A stretch of DNA of 64,000 bases from Acinetobacter kanungonis (GTDB lineage Bacteria; Pseudomonadota; Gammaproteobacteria; Pseudomonadales; Moraxellaceae), in assembly GCF_009939195.1 (NCBI RefSeq), contig NZ_JAACKC010000004.1, positions 62,001 to 126,000 on the forward strand, written 5' to 3'. Position 1 is the stretch's first letter, and the number at the start of each line of letters is the position of its first letter. Position numbers and translations under genes: made by a program. Shown here piece after piece: positions 1-10,127 of the stretch. The notes under the pieces were generated by a model, which saw only the letters and a list, made by a program, of their open reading frames with translations, did no database searches and had not been told where the DNA came from.

Positions 1-290
1 GGAGAAAGATGGGGTGGGCTTAAGAACAGATTTAATCGCTTCACAAAATAAAGCTCATAAGCATTTAAGACTTCTATAATAAAGGCCTCTTTATTTGCAA
101 AATAATGGTAGAAAGACCCTTTAGGCACTTGGACTGATTTCATCAGATCGTCCAAGCTCATGGCGTTCATACCACGTTCAGTCAGTAACTCGATCCCTCT
201 GCGGATTAACACATCTTTCGTGTCGGCATAGTTCCCACCATGTTTGGTTGGTCTGCCGCGAGGTCGTTTCGGTAAAGAAGAATAATTCAT
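1..290 (-). CDS. TetR/AcrR family transcriptional regulator (partial)
   Basis: The start and about 96 codons are in the window; the C-terminal ligand-binding part lies beyond the left edge. The N-terminus is basic (KRPRGRPTKHGG). It is followed by a TetR-type helix-turn-helix, visible as the series RRGIELLTERG, MSLDDLMKSVQVPKGSFYHYFANKEAF. KGSFYHYFANKE is the typical recognition-helix region of the family. It should be a DNA-binding repressor released by a small ligand; neither ligand nor target can be told from this part. Its promoter would lie at 291-542, which holds no other gene. Confidence 0.88.
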   Translation of the reverse strand, partial: MNYSSLPKRPRGRPTKHGGNYADTKDVLIRRGIELLTERGMNAMSLDDLMKSVQVPKGSFYHYFANKEAFIIEVLNAYELYFVKRLNLFLSPPHLS

Positions 291-542
291 ACAATTAAAA
301 TAGACCAAGTATCTAGAAATAGCAAGAGCGTTAAATTCTCGAATAGCTTTGCTAGCAGATACAAATTTAGTGAATATAACGCCAGTCACTTCCCCAAGAA
401 TCAACAACTTTTTCTTTCATAAATTTATTTTTTAAATCAATACCATATGTCGATTTAAGAGCTTTAAATTTCACACCCTAATATCTTTCAAAGAAAAAGA
501 CTCATAATTTTGCACATTGGCATGGCTTTTTAATTAACTAAT

Positions 543-1322
543 TCACTGACTTGAATCCGAAAGTGGAGATACATTCCATACATCAAGAAGATCCCATATC
601 TTAGCATCTATTTTTTTCCAATATTTTAGATTCTTCCTATTAACAACCCAATAAACTTCAACTCCCCCATAAACACTCTCTCTAGACTGAACAACCACCC
701 TATTATTACCCATAAATGCAACCATCAAACCTGAAACCCTATTATTATCAGATTCACCAAAACACCAAATATTTTTAATGTCTTTTCTGGGGTAACAATA
801 CAACCCATACTCTATAAACATTTTTTCATCAAAAATATCTTTATTGTTTTCTAAAAAAATTTTAAATATTTCACCTGTTGTTTTTTTTATATCTCGATTA
901 TTTACAATAACTTTAACTTGGTCTGGATGGTCCATACCATCTTGACTATAAATAGATTTATCTGTAGCAGTTCCGGTTGATCCATTCAGCATAAAGTTAA
1001 ATTCAAGTTGATAGTTTGAATAAGGATTTGGCAGACTATTTGCTTCTAGCTTATTAATCTTAGAAAATTTTTCAGGAATATAATCTATAGGAAATTGCCC
1101 TAAAAAATGCTCTCTCTCTGGACGATAAAATTCAACCTCACATCGTCTACAATGTGTATTAACTATATGTTTTCGTCTTTCACCTAATATAGCTTTAACA
1201 ATCAAATGATCATTTTGTTTCCATGTCACAATATCCCCCTCTTTGGGAAGCACTGGATTCTCTCGCTGGAAACATCCTGTGAGGAAAATCAAACACAATG
1301 AAAGCAGTATTTTTTTCTGCAT
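543..1322 (-). CDS. Hypothetical lipoprotein
   Basis: This 259-residue protein begins with a lipoprotein signal peptide (MQKKILLSLCLIFLTGC), with lipobox LTGC and lipidated Cys17. It is therefore probably anchored in a membrane facing the periplasm. An AGAGAAG ribosome site lies just before the ATG. The rest has no motif I recognise; two CxxC-like cysteines (HCRRC, near residue 60) and scattered aromatic residues are visible. The gene is noticeably more AT-rich than its neighbours, with long T and A runs, which suggests an accessory or acquired gene. It stands alone, with about 250 and 200 bases of gene-free DNA on its two sides. Function unknown. Confidence 0.75.
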   Translation of the reverse strand: MQKKILLSLCLIFLTGCFQRENPVLPKEGDIVTWKQNDHLIVKAILGERRKHIVNTHCRRCEVEFYRPEREHFLGQFPIDYIPEKFSKINKLEANSLPNPYSNYQLEFNFMLNGSTGTATDKSIYSQDGMDHPDQVKVIVNNRDIKKTTGEIFKIFLENNKDIFDEKMFIEYGLYCYPRKDIKNIWCFGESDNNRVSGLMVAFMGNNRVVVQSRESVYGGVEVYWVVNRKNLKYWKKIDAKIWDLLDVWNVSPLSDSSQ

Positions 1323-1521
1323 TATTCTTCTCTTTAATAAATTTTATTTTTAAGTCTAAATCTGTTTAATTTTCCTAAAATTAACACAATACCGCTTAAA
1401 AGAAATAAATCTTATGATTTAACAATAGCGAAATAATTACTCCTAAAGAAAACTGCCTATCAACATAGCCATCCCCCCCTAAATTTTGTAGAATACTCCT
1501 TTTATTCCATGGTACTTTTTT

Positions 1522-2007
1522 ATGACCGCTTGGGCAGCTCATGTCACCGTAGCCACTGTCGTTGAAAAAGACGGAAAGTTTCTGTTTGTTGAAGAGCACA
1601 GTGAAGGCATTACACACACCGTGTTTAATCAACCTGCTGGGCATGTCGAATGTGGTGAAAGCATTATTCAAGCGGCTGTTCGTGAAACCATGGAAGAAAC
1701 AGGTCATGCGGTTGAAGTGGATGCCTTGTTAGGTATTTATACTTACACCCCACCGATGTTCCCAGACCGTACTTATTTTAGATTTTGTTTTTTAGCGCAT
1801 GTCTTAGAGTATTTTCCTGAAGCTGAACTCGATCGAGGAATTGTCGGCCCTAAATGGATGACCTTGGACGAACTTCAAGAAACTGCTCGTGCACGTAGCC
1901 CTTTAGTCATTAAAGCGGTCAAAGATGCGCTTGCAGGACAGCAATACCCTTTATCGCTCATTTACGAGCATCAAAACTCTCCTTTTATCTCAAATCTGGA
2001 TGCTTAA
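1522..2007 (+). CDS. nudJ: NUDIX hydrolase, NudJ-type phosphatase
   Basis: A 161-residue Nudix protein. The Nudix box is complete at residues 40-62: Gly40, Glu46, then REtmEETG at 54-61, fitting GX5EX7REUXEEXGU. The family hydrolyses nucleoside di- and triphosphates; in E. coli NudJ also acts on the thiamin precursor HMP-PP. The identification rests mainly on synteny: it is directly followed by mnmA, hflD and purB, as in E. coli (ymfB/nudJ-mnmA-hflD-purB). Its stop codon lies 4 bases before the preferred mnmA start, so the two are probably translated together. The exact substrate is inferred. Confidence 0.9.
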   Translation: MTAWAAHVTVATVVEKDGKFLFVEEHSEGITHTVFNQPAGHVECGESIIQAAVRETMEETGHAVEVDALLGIYTYTPPMFPDRTYFRFCFLAHVLEYFPEAELDRGIVGPKWMTLDELQETARARSPLVIKAVKDALAGQQYPLSLIYEHQNSPFISNLDA

Positions 2008-2011
2008 TCCT

Positions 2012-3148
2012 ATGCAACAACGTGTCATCGTCGGTATGTCTGGTGGTGTAGACTCTTCTGTATCTGCAGCACTTCTTCTTCAACAAGGATATCAAGTTGA
2101 AGGACTTTTCATGAAAAATTGGGAAGAAGATGATGGCACGGAATACTGTACGGCAATGGAAGATCTTGCCGATGCACAAGCTGTTTGCGATAAAATTGGA
2201 ATTAAATTACACACCGCCAATTTTGCCATGGAATATTGGGATCGTGTATTTGAACACTTCCTTGCCGAATATGCCGCAGGTCGTACCCCAAACCCAGACA
2301 TCCTGTGTAATAAAGAAATTAAATTCCGTGCTTTCCTCGACCATGCGGTAAATTTAGGCGCGGACTTTATTGCGACAGGTCATTATTGCCGTCATGGTGA
2401 AACCATGACCAATTCTCGTGGCGAAGAATATGCACCACTCCTGCGTGGTTTAGACAAGAATAAAGACCAGACTTATTTCTTACATGCCGTGCATGGGCGT
2501 GAAATTAATAAAACCTTGTTCCCTGTGGGTGAAATTGAAAAACCTGAAGTTCGCCGCATTGCAGAAGAACTGGGTTTAGTCACCGCGAAGAAAAAAGATT
2601 CAACAGGCATTTGTTTTATTGGCGAACGTCGTTTTAATGACTTCTTGAAACAATACTTGCCCGCTCAACCTGGAAAAATTGTCCTCGATAACGGGAAAGA
2701 GGTTGGTGAACATCACGGCTTAATGTACTATACGCTCGGTCAGCGTGGCGGTATTGGTATTGGTGGTATGAAAGGCGCTGAAGAAGGTGCTTGGTTCGTA
2801 TTATACAAAGATATTGCAAATAACCGCCTTGTGGTCGGTCAAGGTCATGATCACCCACTCATGCAAAGCACGGTGCTTTGGAGTGAAGCAATTGATTGGG
2901 TTGCAGGTGAACAAGCGATTCCTGAGACAGGTTTCCGCTGTACGGCAAAGACCCGTTATCGCCAACCCGACCAAGCTTGCGTATTATATAAAGATGACTC
3001 GATGCCAAATGGTGTTCGAGTTGAGTTTGATGAAGCGCAACGTGCTGTTACCCCTGGTCAAAGTGTTGTGTTTTATCTAGATGATGTGTGTTTAGGTGGT
3101 GGCGTGATTCATCATACCAATGCCCCTAAACCAGATTTTATTGAATAA
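2012..3148 (+). CDS. mnmA: tRNA-specific 2-thiouridylase MnmA
   Basis: MnmA adenylates and thiolates U34 of tRNAs for Lys, Glu and Gln in the cytoplasm, taking sulfur from the Tus/IscS relay. The PP-loop SGGVDS is at residues 10-15. The two catalytic cysteines are visible as Cys99 (DILCN) and Cys201 ([12 protein letters not shown]). The length of 378 residues is normal. An open frame extends upstream to 1925, and ATG codons occur at 2000 and 2012. The 2012 start ([12 protein letters not shown]) is preferred because family members begin just before the PP-loop strand and it avoids overlapping nudJ. It belongs to nudJ-mnmA-hflD-purB. Confidence 0.96.
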   Translation: MQQRVIVGMSGGVDSSVSAALLLQQGYQVEGLFMKNWEEDDGTEYCTAMEDLADAQAVCDKIGIKLHTANFAMEYWDRVFEHFLAEYAAGRTPNPDILCNKEIKFRAFLDHAVNLGADFIATGHYCRHGETMTNSRGEEYAPLLRGLDKNKDQTYFLHAVHGREINKTLFPVGEIEKPEVRRIAEELGLVTAKKKDSTGICFIGERRFNDFLKQYLPAQPGKIVLDNGKEVGEHHGLMYYTLGQRGGIGIGGMKGAEEGAWFVLYKDIANNRLVVGQGHDHPLMQSTVLWSEAIDWVAGEQAIPETGFRCTAKTRYRQPDQACVLYKDDSMPNGVRVEFDEAQRAVTPGQSVVFYLDDVCLGGGVIHHTNAPKPDFIE

Positions 3149-3162
3149 AAGGATTGTTCGGT

Positions 3163-3894
3163 ATGGGTGAGTTACCGTTTCAACAGCCTCAAACTTTAAG
3201 TCAACGTCAAAATCGAGCATTGGCGCTTGCGGCTGTGTTTCAGGCAACGCAACTCACCCATATGACCGCTATTTCTGGACGACAGAGCATCGGAGATAGC
3301 GGGAATTTCTATTTAGAGCAGCTCATTAAAGCCAGCCTGAATATTCGTCCGACCTCCAACCAGTCCTGCCAGACTCTAGATTTTTTCAATCAACTCGCTG
3401 ATATCTCGCTTGGATTAAAAGCACTGGAAAGCAGCATTACCCAACCGTTTAATCCAGCACCCAAATCTCGCTTACCGAAACTTTCCAATGCCAAACTGCC
3501 AATGTCCTATGCCATGGCGTTATTACAATTAGAAAAGAAAGTGTATAGCAATCCAAAATTTGTAGAAATCATTGAAAAATCACAACAAAAAATCTTAAAA
3601 CAGCTCTCATTTTTCGATAATAACTATACGCATCCAAGCATTCTTGCCAACTTAGCCCAAACCTATGTCGATACTGCAGGACAAATTAATCCTCGGATTA
3701 TGGTGCGTGGCAATGCAGAAGCATTTAAGGATGCAGCACACACCAACCGAATTCGCGCTGCCCTCTTTACTGGTCTACAAATGGCACATTTGTGGCGTCA
3801 GCTGGGTGGAAGCTCTTGGGGCATGATTTTTAGCAAACGCAAACTGCTCCAAGATATTCAAGATCTCGCTCGTTTACAGTATCAGGTGGTCTAA
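3163..3894 (+). CDS. hflD: High frequency lysogenization protein HflD homologue
   Basis: A 243-residue, mostly helical protein matching the HflD family in length, in conserved stretches ([14 protein letters not shown] near the start; [21 protein letters not shown] near the end) and in position between mnmA and purB. In E. coli HflD is a peripheral inner-membrane protein that sequesters phage lambda CII; its role in bacteria lacking lambda is unclear. An upstream TTG at 3154 is in frame, but the ribosome site AAGGA at 3149-3153 is spaced correctly only for the ATG at 3163. It lies 14 bases after mnmA, in the same transcription unit. Confidence 0.9.
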   Translation: MGELPFQQPQTLSQRQNRALALAAVFQATQLTHMTAISGRQSIGDSGNFYLEQLIKASLNIRPTSNQSCQTLDFFNQLADISLGLKALESSITQPFNPAPKSRLPKLSNAKLPMSYAMALLQLEKKVYSNPKFVEIIEKSQQKILKQLSFFDNNYTHPSILANLAQTYVDTAGQINPRIMVRGNAEAFKDAAHTNRIRAALFTGLQMAHLWRQLGGSSWGMIFSKRKLLQDIQDLARLQYQVV

Positions 3895-3942
3895 CCTGAT
3901 GTTGCACGAAATTTTCGTTTTACGTTTTATTCCAAAGTTTAA

Positions 3943-5340
<1,398 letters not shown>

Positions 5341-5355
5341 TTAGCTGTTAATTTG

Positions 5356-5383
5356 AAAAGCGAAGCTCAGGCTTCGCTTTTTT
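5356..5383 (+). terminator. Rho-independent terminator after purB
   Basis: An 11-bp perfect stem (AAAAGCGAAGC / GCTTCGCTTTT) with loop TCAG, ending in a run of T. It closes the nudJ-purB transcription unit. Confidence 0.92.
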
Positions 5384-5418
5384 GTGCCCTGCTTAATAAT
5401 AGATACGAATAGAACAAC

Positions 5419-6057
5419 ATGATTGAATATCAACTGACGTTTAAACACTGGACTTGTCTTGCACTGATTGCAGTCGCCATCTTCATCGCCAGTATTCAAC
5501 CTTTAGAGTTCGAGTCTTATCTGTTACACCAAGCAGGCACTGTATTTATGCTACTTGCACTGATCCTGACACTAAAAAAAATTGGACTCGATTTTATTTC
5601 TTTTAGCCTCTATTTAGGCTTCTTGTTGGTTCATATTCTAGGGGCACATTATTTATATTCTTATGTACCTTATAACGAATGGATACTGCAACTTTTCAAT
5701 TTTGATTTAAACCAATCCTTGGGTTGGACACGTAACATGTATGATCGATTGGTTCATTTGGTCTATGGACTATGCTTATACCCTTTTTTCTATCGCCTCT
5801 TTCAAGTTTGGCTCCCCAAGCTCAAACCCTATGTACTGTTCCTATTGGTCATTCAGTTTGTAATGGCAACCAGTCTTATATATGAATGGGTGGAATGGTT
5901 GATTGCCATTCAACTTTCCCCTGAAGATGCTGAGAATTACAATGGACAGCAAGGTGATATTTGGGATGCACACATGGATATGCTACTGGCAACAGTGGGT
6001 GCCATAATTACTGGTGGCATATATCTACGACAAGTGTTTAAAACTCATAACTGCTAA
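5419..6057 (+). CDS. DUF2238 (YjdF-like) inner-membrane protein
   Basis: A 212-residue polytopic membrane protein with about six hydrophobic segments (near residues 12-30, 38-52, 58-78, 108-128, 138-160 and 185-205). It carries the conserved polar motifs of the DUF2238/YjdF family: RNMYDRLVHLVYG near residue 105, YEWVEW near 155, and the late GDIWDAHMDM. No biochemical function is established for the family. The gene begins 78 bases after the purB stop, beyond the purB terminator, so it probably has its own promoter. No strong ribosome site is seen before the ATG. Confidence 0.8.
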   Translation: MIEYQLTFKHWTCLALIAVAIFIASIQPLEFESYLLHQAGTVFMLLALILTLKKIGLDFISFSLYLGFLLVHILGAHYLYSYVPYNEWILQLFNFDLNQSLGWTRNMYDRLVHLVYGLCLYPFFYRLFQVWLPKLKPYVLFLLVIQFVMATSLIYEWVEWLIAIQLSPEDAENYNGQQGDIWDAHMDMLLATVGAIITGGIYLRQVFKTHNC

Positions 6058-6122
6058 TTGATTTTAGCACCCAATAGAATCAGTCACTCCCAACCTTAAG
6101 GCAAATATAAGAGTAATATTTT

Positions 6123-6539
6123 CTATTCATTAATCCATCTTAAAATTTTAGACTCCGCTAAATCTGAATATTTAAACTTATCCAAATATTCAAAACAGAC
6201 ATATTCCCCTTTAGATTTTCTGAGCAGTTTCTCATCAAATCTTAGATGTCTATTATATTTTGAATGTTCAAATTGGATGGTGATACGTTCAAAATGATCA
6301 CGTTTAACCGCATAGGTTTTATAGAACTTCACCACACCGCAGGCTTGAGATAATTCTATTGGCTTATCTTCTTTTAAATAGGCAGCCAAAGCCAAAACAA
6401 GAACACCTGGAAGAAAAGCCAGAATGAATATAATCTTTTTCTTATCTTCGTTCCCTCCTTTTGCTTCCATATACAAAGCAAAATATGCAGGACAAATGAT
6501 TAAAATTAAAAATCCGAGAAATCCTAAAAATATACTCAT
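6123..6539 (-). CDS. Hypothetical membrane protein
   Basis: A 138-residue protein with two predicted membrane helices (about residues 3-23 and 36-54), separated by a short charged loop (KGGNEDKKK). A soluble C-terminal domain of about 80 residues follows, rich in charged and aromatic residues (FERITIQFEH, LRFDEKLL). I do not recognise the family. It lies alone between two convergent or tail-to-head neighbours and is AT-rich. The ATG at 6537-6539 has an AGAG-like sequence close upstream. Confidence 0.6.
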   Translation of the reverse strand: MSIFLGFLGFLILIICPAYFALYMEAKGGNEDKKKIIFILAFLPGVLVLALAAYLKEDKPIELSQACGVVKFYKTYAVKRDHFERITIQFEHSKYNRHLRFDEKLLRKSKGEYVCFEYLDKFKYSDLAESKILRWINE

Positions 6540-6600
6540 CTCTATGTAAATTATGCTGTGTTTTTATAAGTTAAAAGTACTATAACATTTCACAGAAATT

Positions 6601-6623
6601 AAAAAGCCCACCGAAGTGAGCTT
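6601..6623 (-). terminator. Rho-independent terminator after the sohB-like gene
   Basis: Read on the minus strand: AAGCTCAC, loop TTCG, GTGGGCTT, then TTT. The stem is 8 bp with one G-U pair and a stable UUCG-type tetraloop. It starts about 25 bases after the stop of the peptidase gene. Confidence 0.85.
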
Positions 6624-6647
6624 ATCCATGCAGATCTTTCTATAATC

Positions 6648-7610
6648 TTATAATTTAGGATCACGCATTTGTACGAGATTCGCATTTGCCTTGCTGAGAC
6701 TTTCCATTACCTTATGCATCACGGTTGGAACCAGTTGGTCTGCAATATGCGCTGCCTGTAAGCCAATTTTCTCGCCCAAAGTCGGTTTACGGCGTGTTTG
6801 AATCACATAGACATCATGCTGTGGCAACAAACCCAATAAATATTCATCTGAAGTCTGGAGCTTATCCACCAGATTCAAATCTAGCGCATCACGACCGTAC
6901 CAGTGCTCACCTGTCGCAACCTTTTCCATATTCAGTTGTGGGCGGTATTTCTCGACAAAGTGCTTAAACAATTCATGCGTTTGTTGCAGCTCTTCTTCAA
7001 ATTTCGCTTTACCTTCAGGGGTATTTTCACCAAACATAGTCACAGTGCGTTTGAATTGACCTGCGGTATACAGTTCAAAATCAACATGGTGTTCTTTCAA
7101 CAAACGGTTAAAATTCGGAACTTGTGCCACCACACCAATAGAACCAACCACCGCAAATGGCGCAGCAATAATTTCACTGCCAATACAAGCCATCATATAG
7201 CCACCGCTTGCAGCCACTTTGTCGACACAAATGGTCAATTGAAAGCCTGCATCGCGTAGACGCACCAATTGTGCAGCAGCCAGACCATAACCATGTACCA
7301 TGCCACCTGGGCTTTCCAAACGAACCACAACACGGTCACGCCCTGCCTTCGCAGTTGCTAAAATCAGGGTAATTTCTTCACGGATATTGTCGACAGCAGA
7401 TGCTGCGGTATCCCCTTTAAAGTCCAAGACATAGACTTTTTGATTGTTCTTTTTACGTGCGCGAGCTTCTTTCGCCAATTGTTGCGTGAGCTGTAAAAAC
7501 TCTAACTTTGAAGCGGTGGTTTGCGCAATTTTTTTTCTTTGTTCATTTACGCGTGCGTTTAAGTGACTAACTCGTATTTCCGCAGGCAACTTCGGCAATT
7601 GAAATAACAT
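6648..7610 (-). CDS. sohB: S49 family serine peptidase, SohB-like
   Basis: A 320-residue member of the ClpP/crotonase-fold S49 (SppA/SohB) family. The catalytic serine is Ser135 in AASGGYM and the general-base lysine is Lys187 in GQFKRT, forming the Ser-Lys dyad. SPGGMVHGYG at 100-109 is the conserved oxyanion-region strand. SohB in E. coli is an inner-membrane/periplasmic peptidase whose overproduction suppresses loss of DegP. Here the N-terminus has no obvious long membrane helix; instead it has a charged helical region (residues 20-58). That differs from E. coli SohB, so cell location is uncertain. The gene is monocistronic with its own terminator. Confidence 0.85.
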   Translation of the reverse strand: MLFQLPKLPAEIRVSHLNARVNEQRKKIAQTTASKLEFLQLTQQLAKEARARKKNNQKVYVLDFKGDTAASAVDNIREEITLILATAKAGRDRVVVRLESPGGMVHGYGLAAAQLVRLRDAGFQLTICVDKVAASGGYMMACIGSEIIAAPFAVVGSIGVVAQVPNFNRLLKEHHVDFELYTAGQFKRTVTMFGENTPEGKAKFEEELQQTHELFKHFVEKYRPQLNMEKVATGEHWYGRDALDLNLVDKLQTSDEYLLGLLPQHDVYVIQTRRKPTLGEKIGLQAAHIADQLVPTVMHKVMESLSKANANLVQMRDPKL

Positions 7611-7762
7611 ATGTAAGTAATTCTCAATTTTGTTTGGACTGACTATAAGATGAGGCTTTTATAGCAAAAATTCAATGTTGTTTTTGCAAGAATATCACGA
7701 TAAAAAATTGCCTTAAAATCATCCACTTTCTACATTTAAAACCAGCATAAATCATTCAAGGC

Positions 7763-7792
7763 AAAAAAAACCGCAAATTCAAATTTGCGGTT
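7763..7792 (-). terminator. Rho-independent terminator after pstB
   Basis: On the minus strand, AACCGCAAAT / ATTTGCGGTT with a 4-base loop is followed by eight T. It lies just after the pstB stop and ends the pst operon. No phoU follows. Confidence 0.9.
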
Positions 7793-7810
7793 GGCGTACA
7801 GTCGCTTTGA

Positions 7811-8722
7811 TTAACCAAAACGACCTGTAATATACGCTTCTGTTAACTGATGATCAGGCTGCGTGAAGACTTTTTCAGTCGAGTTCACTTCAATCAAATC
7901 ACCCAAATGGAAGTAAGCGGTGCGGTCTGATACACGCGCTGCTTGTTGCATTGAGTGAGTCACAATCGCAATGGTATATTGCGTTGAAAGCTCTGAAATC
8001 AATTCTTCTACTTTTGCCGTCGCAATTGGATCAAGCGCTGAACATGGTTCATCCATCAGGATCACTTCTGGACTCACCGCAATGGTACGTGCAATACATA
8101 AACGTTGTTGCTGACCACCTGATAAACCAGTACCTGGTTGATTTAAACGGTCTTTGACTTCATCCCAAAGACCTGCTTTACGCAAGCTGTTTTCAACAAT
8201 TTCTTCCAAGTCATATTTATCACGTGCCAAGCCATGCAATTTTGGACCATAGGCAACGTTGTCGAAAATAGACTTTGGGAATGGGTTTGGCTTTTGGAAC
8301 ACCATACCCACTTGTGCACGTAGCAAAACCACATCAAGGTTCGGATCGTAAATGTCTTGATTATCAAGCAAGACTTTGCCCGTCACACGACACGAATCAA
8401 TGGTGTCATTCATTCGGTTTAAGGTACGCAAAAAGGTTGATTTACCGCAACCCGAAGGACCAATAAACGCGATCACTTCATTTTGGTAAATTTCTAAATC
8501 AATCCCTTTAATCGCTTCAGCTTCACCATAATAGACATGAACATCAGAAGTGCTGAGTTTTACTTTGGCGGTTTCGTTTTCTTTTTTTGCAGAAGCCTGC
8601 GTATCAAACTGTGAAATAAACGAAGTTTGGCGCTTGGAATCAGCTTCAGGAGATGTAAATTGAGTCTGTTGTGGATTCACTGACTTGTCCTGCTCTAAAG
8701 AGTTATTTACTACAGTATTCAT
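7811..8722 (-). CDS. pstB: Phosphate ABC transporter ATP-binding protein PstB
   Basis: The ATPase of the high-affinity phosphate importer PstSCAB. Walker [10 protein letters not shown] is at 88-96, the ABC signature LSGGQ at 200-204 and Walker B VILMDEP near 220-226. At 303 residues it is about 45 residues longer than E. coli PstB. The extra part is a polar, Gln/Ser-rich N-terminal extension (1-55) before the first strand, likely disordered. The gene starts 13 bases after the pstA stop and is the last gene of pstSCAB. Confidence 0.97.
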   Translation of the reverse strand: MNTVVNNSLEQDKSVNPQQTQFTSPEADSKRQTSFISQFDTQASAKKENETAKVKLSTSDVHVYYGEAEAIKGIDLEIYQNEVIAFIGPSGCGKSTFLRTLNRMNDTIDSCRVTGKVLLDNQDIYDPNLDVVLLRAQVGMVFQKPNPFPKSIFDNVAYGPKLHGLARDKYDLEEIVENSLRKAGLWDEVKDRLNQPGTGLSGGQQQRLCIARTIAVSPEVILMDEPCSALDPIATAKVEELISELSTQYTIAIVTHSMQQAARVSDRTAYFHLGDLIEVNSTEKVFTQPDHQLTEAYITGRFG

Positions 8723-8735
8723 ATATTGCCCTCAA

Positions 8736-10127
8736 TTACCAGCGGACTTCAAATTTCTTACGTAACCAAATTGCAAGACTGTTTAATCCAATCATTAATG
8801 CAAGAAGTACGATAATGGCTGCCGCAGTACGCCCTTCAAAGAAGTTACGTAACTCATTACCCTGCCATAAATAAACTTGTACAGGTAATGCTGTGGCTTG
8901 ATCTAACGGTGTAGTTGGAATACTGGCAACAAAGGCGCTCATTCCAATTAATAATAGTGGAGCCGTTTCACCCAAGGCATGCGCAACACCAATGATTGAA
9001 CCTGTCATGATCCCTGGGAGTGCTAAAGGAAGAACATGATGGAAAACAGTTTGAATGCGTGATGCACCTAAGCCCAATGCCGCTTGACGAATCGAGGGCG
9101 GTACAGCTTTTAAAGAAGCACGTGTGGTAATAATTACGGTAGGTAAAGTCATTAGACTTAACACTAAACCACCCACCAATGGTGCAGACAATGGTAATTG
9201 CATCCAGCCGATAAAGATTGCTGCACCCAACAAACCAAATACAATCGAAGGAACAGCCGCAAGGTTGTTAATGTTGACTTCAATAATATCGGTAATAAGA
9301 TTTTTTGGTGCAAATTCTTCAAGATAGATTGCTGATGCTACACCAATTGGAATCGAGATAAAGATCACAATCAACATCATGAACAACGAGCCCATGAACG
9401 CACCCGCTAAACCTGAAGTTGCTGGCGCACTGCGCGAGTCAGGATTGGTGAAAATATTGGTATTAAAGGTGTTTTCAATCACCCCTTTAGCCTCCATAGA
9501 ATCCGCCAACTGACGAACTTCTGGGCTTAATTGTTGTTGATCATCAGGAAGATCACGATCAATGTTCCCTGCCAACCACACATCGACGTTAGCTTCTGTT
9601 AACAACTTAATGTCTTCAGTTTTACCAATCAACGTTGGATCAGCCAACACCATATCACGTAAACGATACGATTCGGAGTCAGTATAAATACTGGTTAACT
9701 CGTCACGATCAGTTGCCAGTGAAGGGTCTTTCTTAATCAGACCATTTACAATCAGTGCATCCCAATCCACCATACCCATTTCAGTTTGCCAAGCCACATA
9801 ACGCTCTTGAAACTGTGCTGGTGACTCACCAGCACGCTGTACAGGTTTAGCACCTGCATTCACGATAGTTGGATCAAAATACACAGGAACTGTCATACTA
9901 GTTTGCCAAAAAGCAGGTAAACCTTTCGCTAAAATACTGCCAAACAGTAAAACCACGAAGAATAAGCCAGAAATTACTGCTGCCAAACCAAAACTACGAA
10001 AGATCTTTTCTTTGCGATGACGTTTAGACAAAGAGTTTTCAATGGTCTTCTTACGTTTTTCACGTAATGCAGCAGCCGATTGCGAATCAATTGATTGATC
10101 CATAGGAGAAGAATTTGATGTGCTCAT
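8736..10127 (-). CDS. pstA: Phosphate ABC transporter permease PstA
   Basis: An inner-membrane permease subunit. After a cytoplasmic charged N-terminus there is one membrane helix (about 47-70). A large soluble insertion of roughly 170 residues (about 72-240) follows, containing repeated Asp/Leu-rich segments. The conserved BPD_transp_1 core comes next (about 245-455), with an EAA-type loop (RQAALGLGASRIQTVFHHVLP). At 463 residues it is much longer than E. coli PstA (296); the insertion accounts for the difference. The start codon overlaps the pstC stop by 4 bases (ATGA), indicating coupled translation. Confidence 0.94.
   Translation of the reverse strand: MSTSNSSPMDQSIDSQSAAALREKRKKTIENSLSKRHRKEKIFRSFGLAAVISGLFFVVLLFGSILAKGLPAFWQTSMTVPVYFDPTIVNAGAKPVQRAGESPAQFQERYVAWQTEMGMVDWDALIVNGLIKKDPSLATDRDELTSIYTDSESYRLRDMVLADPTLIGKTEDIKLLTEANVDVWLAGNIDRDLPDDQQQLSPEVRQLADSMEAKGVIENTFNTNIFTNPDSRSAPATSGLAGAFMGSLFMMLIVIFISIPIGVASAIYLEEFAPKNLITDIIEVNINNLAAVPSIVFGLLGAAIFIGWMQLPLSAPLVGGLVLSLMTLPTVIITTRASLKAVPPSIRQAALGLGASRIQTVFHHVLPLALPGIMTGSIIGVAHALGETAPLLLIGMSAFVASIPTTPLDQATALPVQVYLWQGNELRNFFEGRTAAAIIVLLALMIGLNSLAIWLRKKFEVRW

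Noticed and set aside
1396..1707. 103-residue minus-strand open frame over the start of nudJ
   Set aside because: It is antisense to a clear Nudix gene, has no ribosome site and no recognisable motif.
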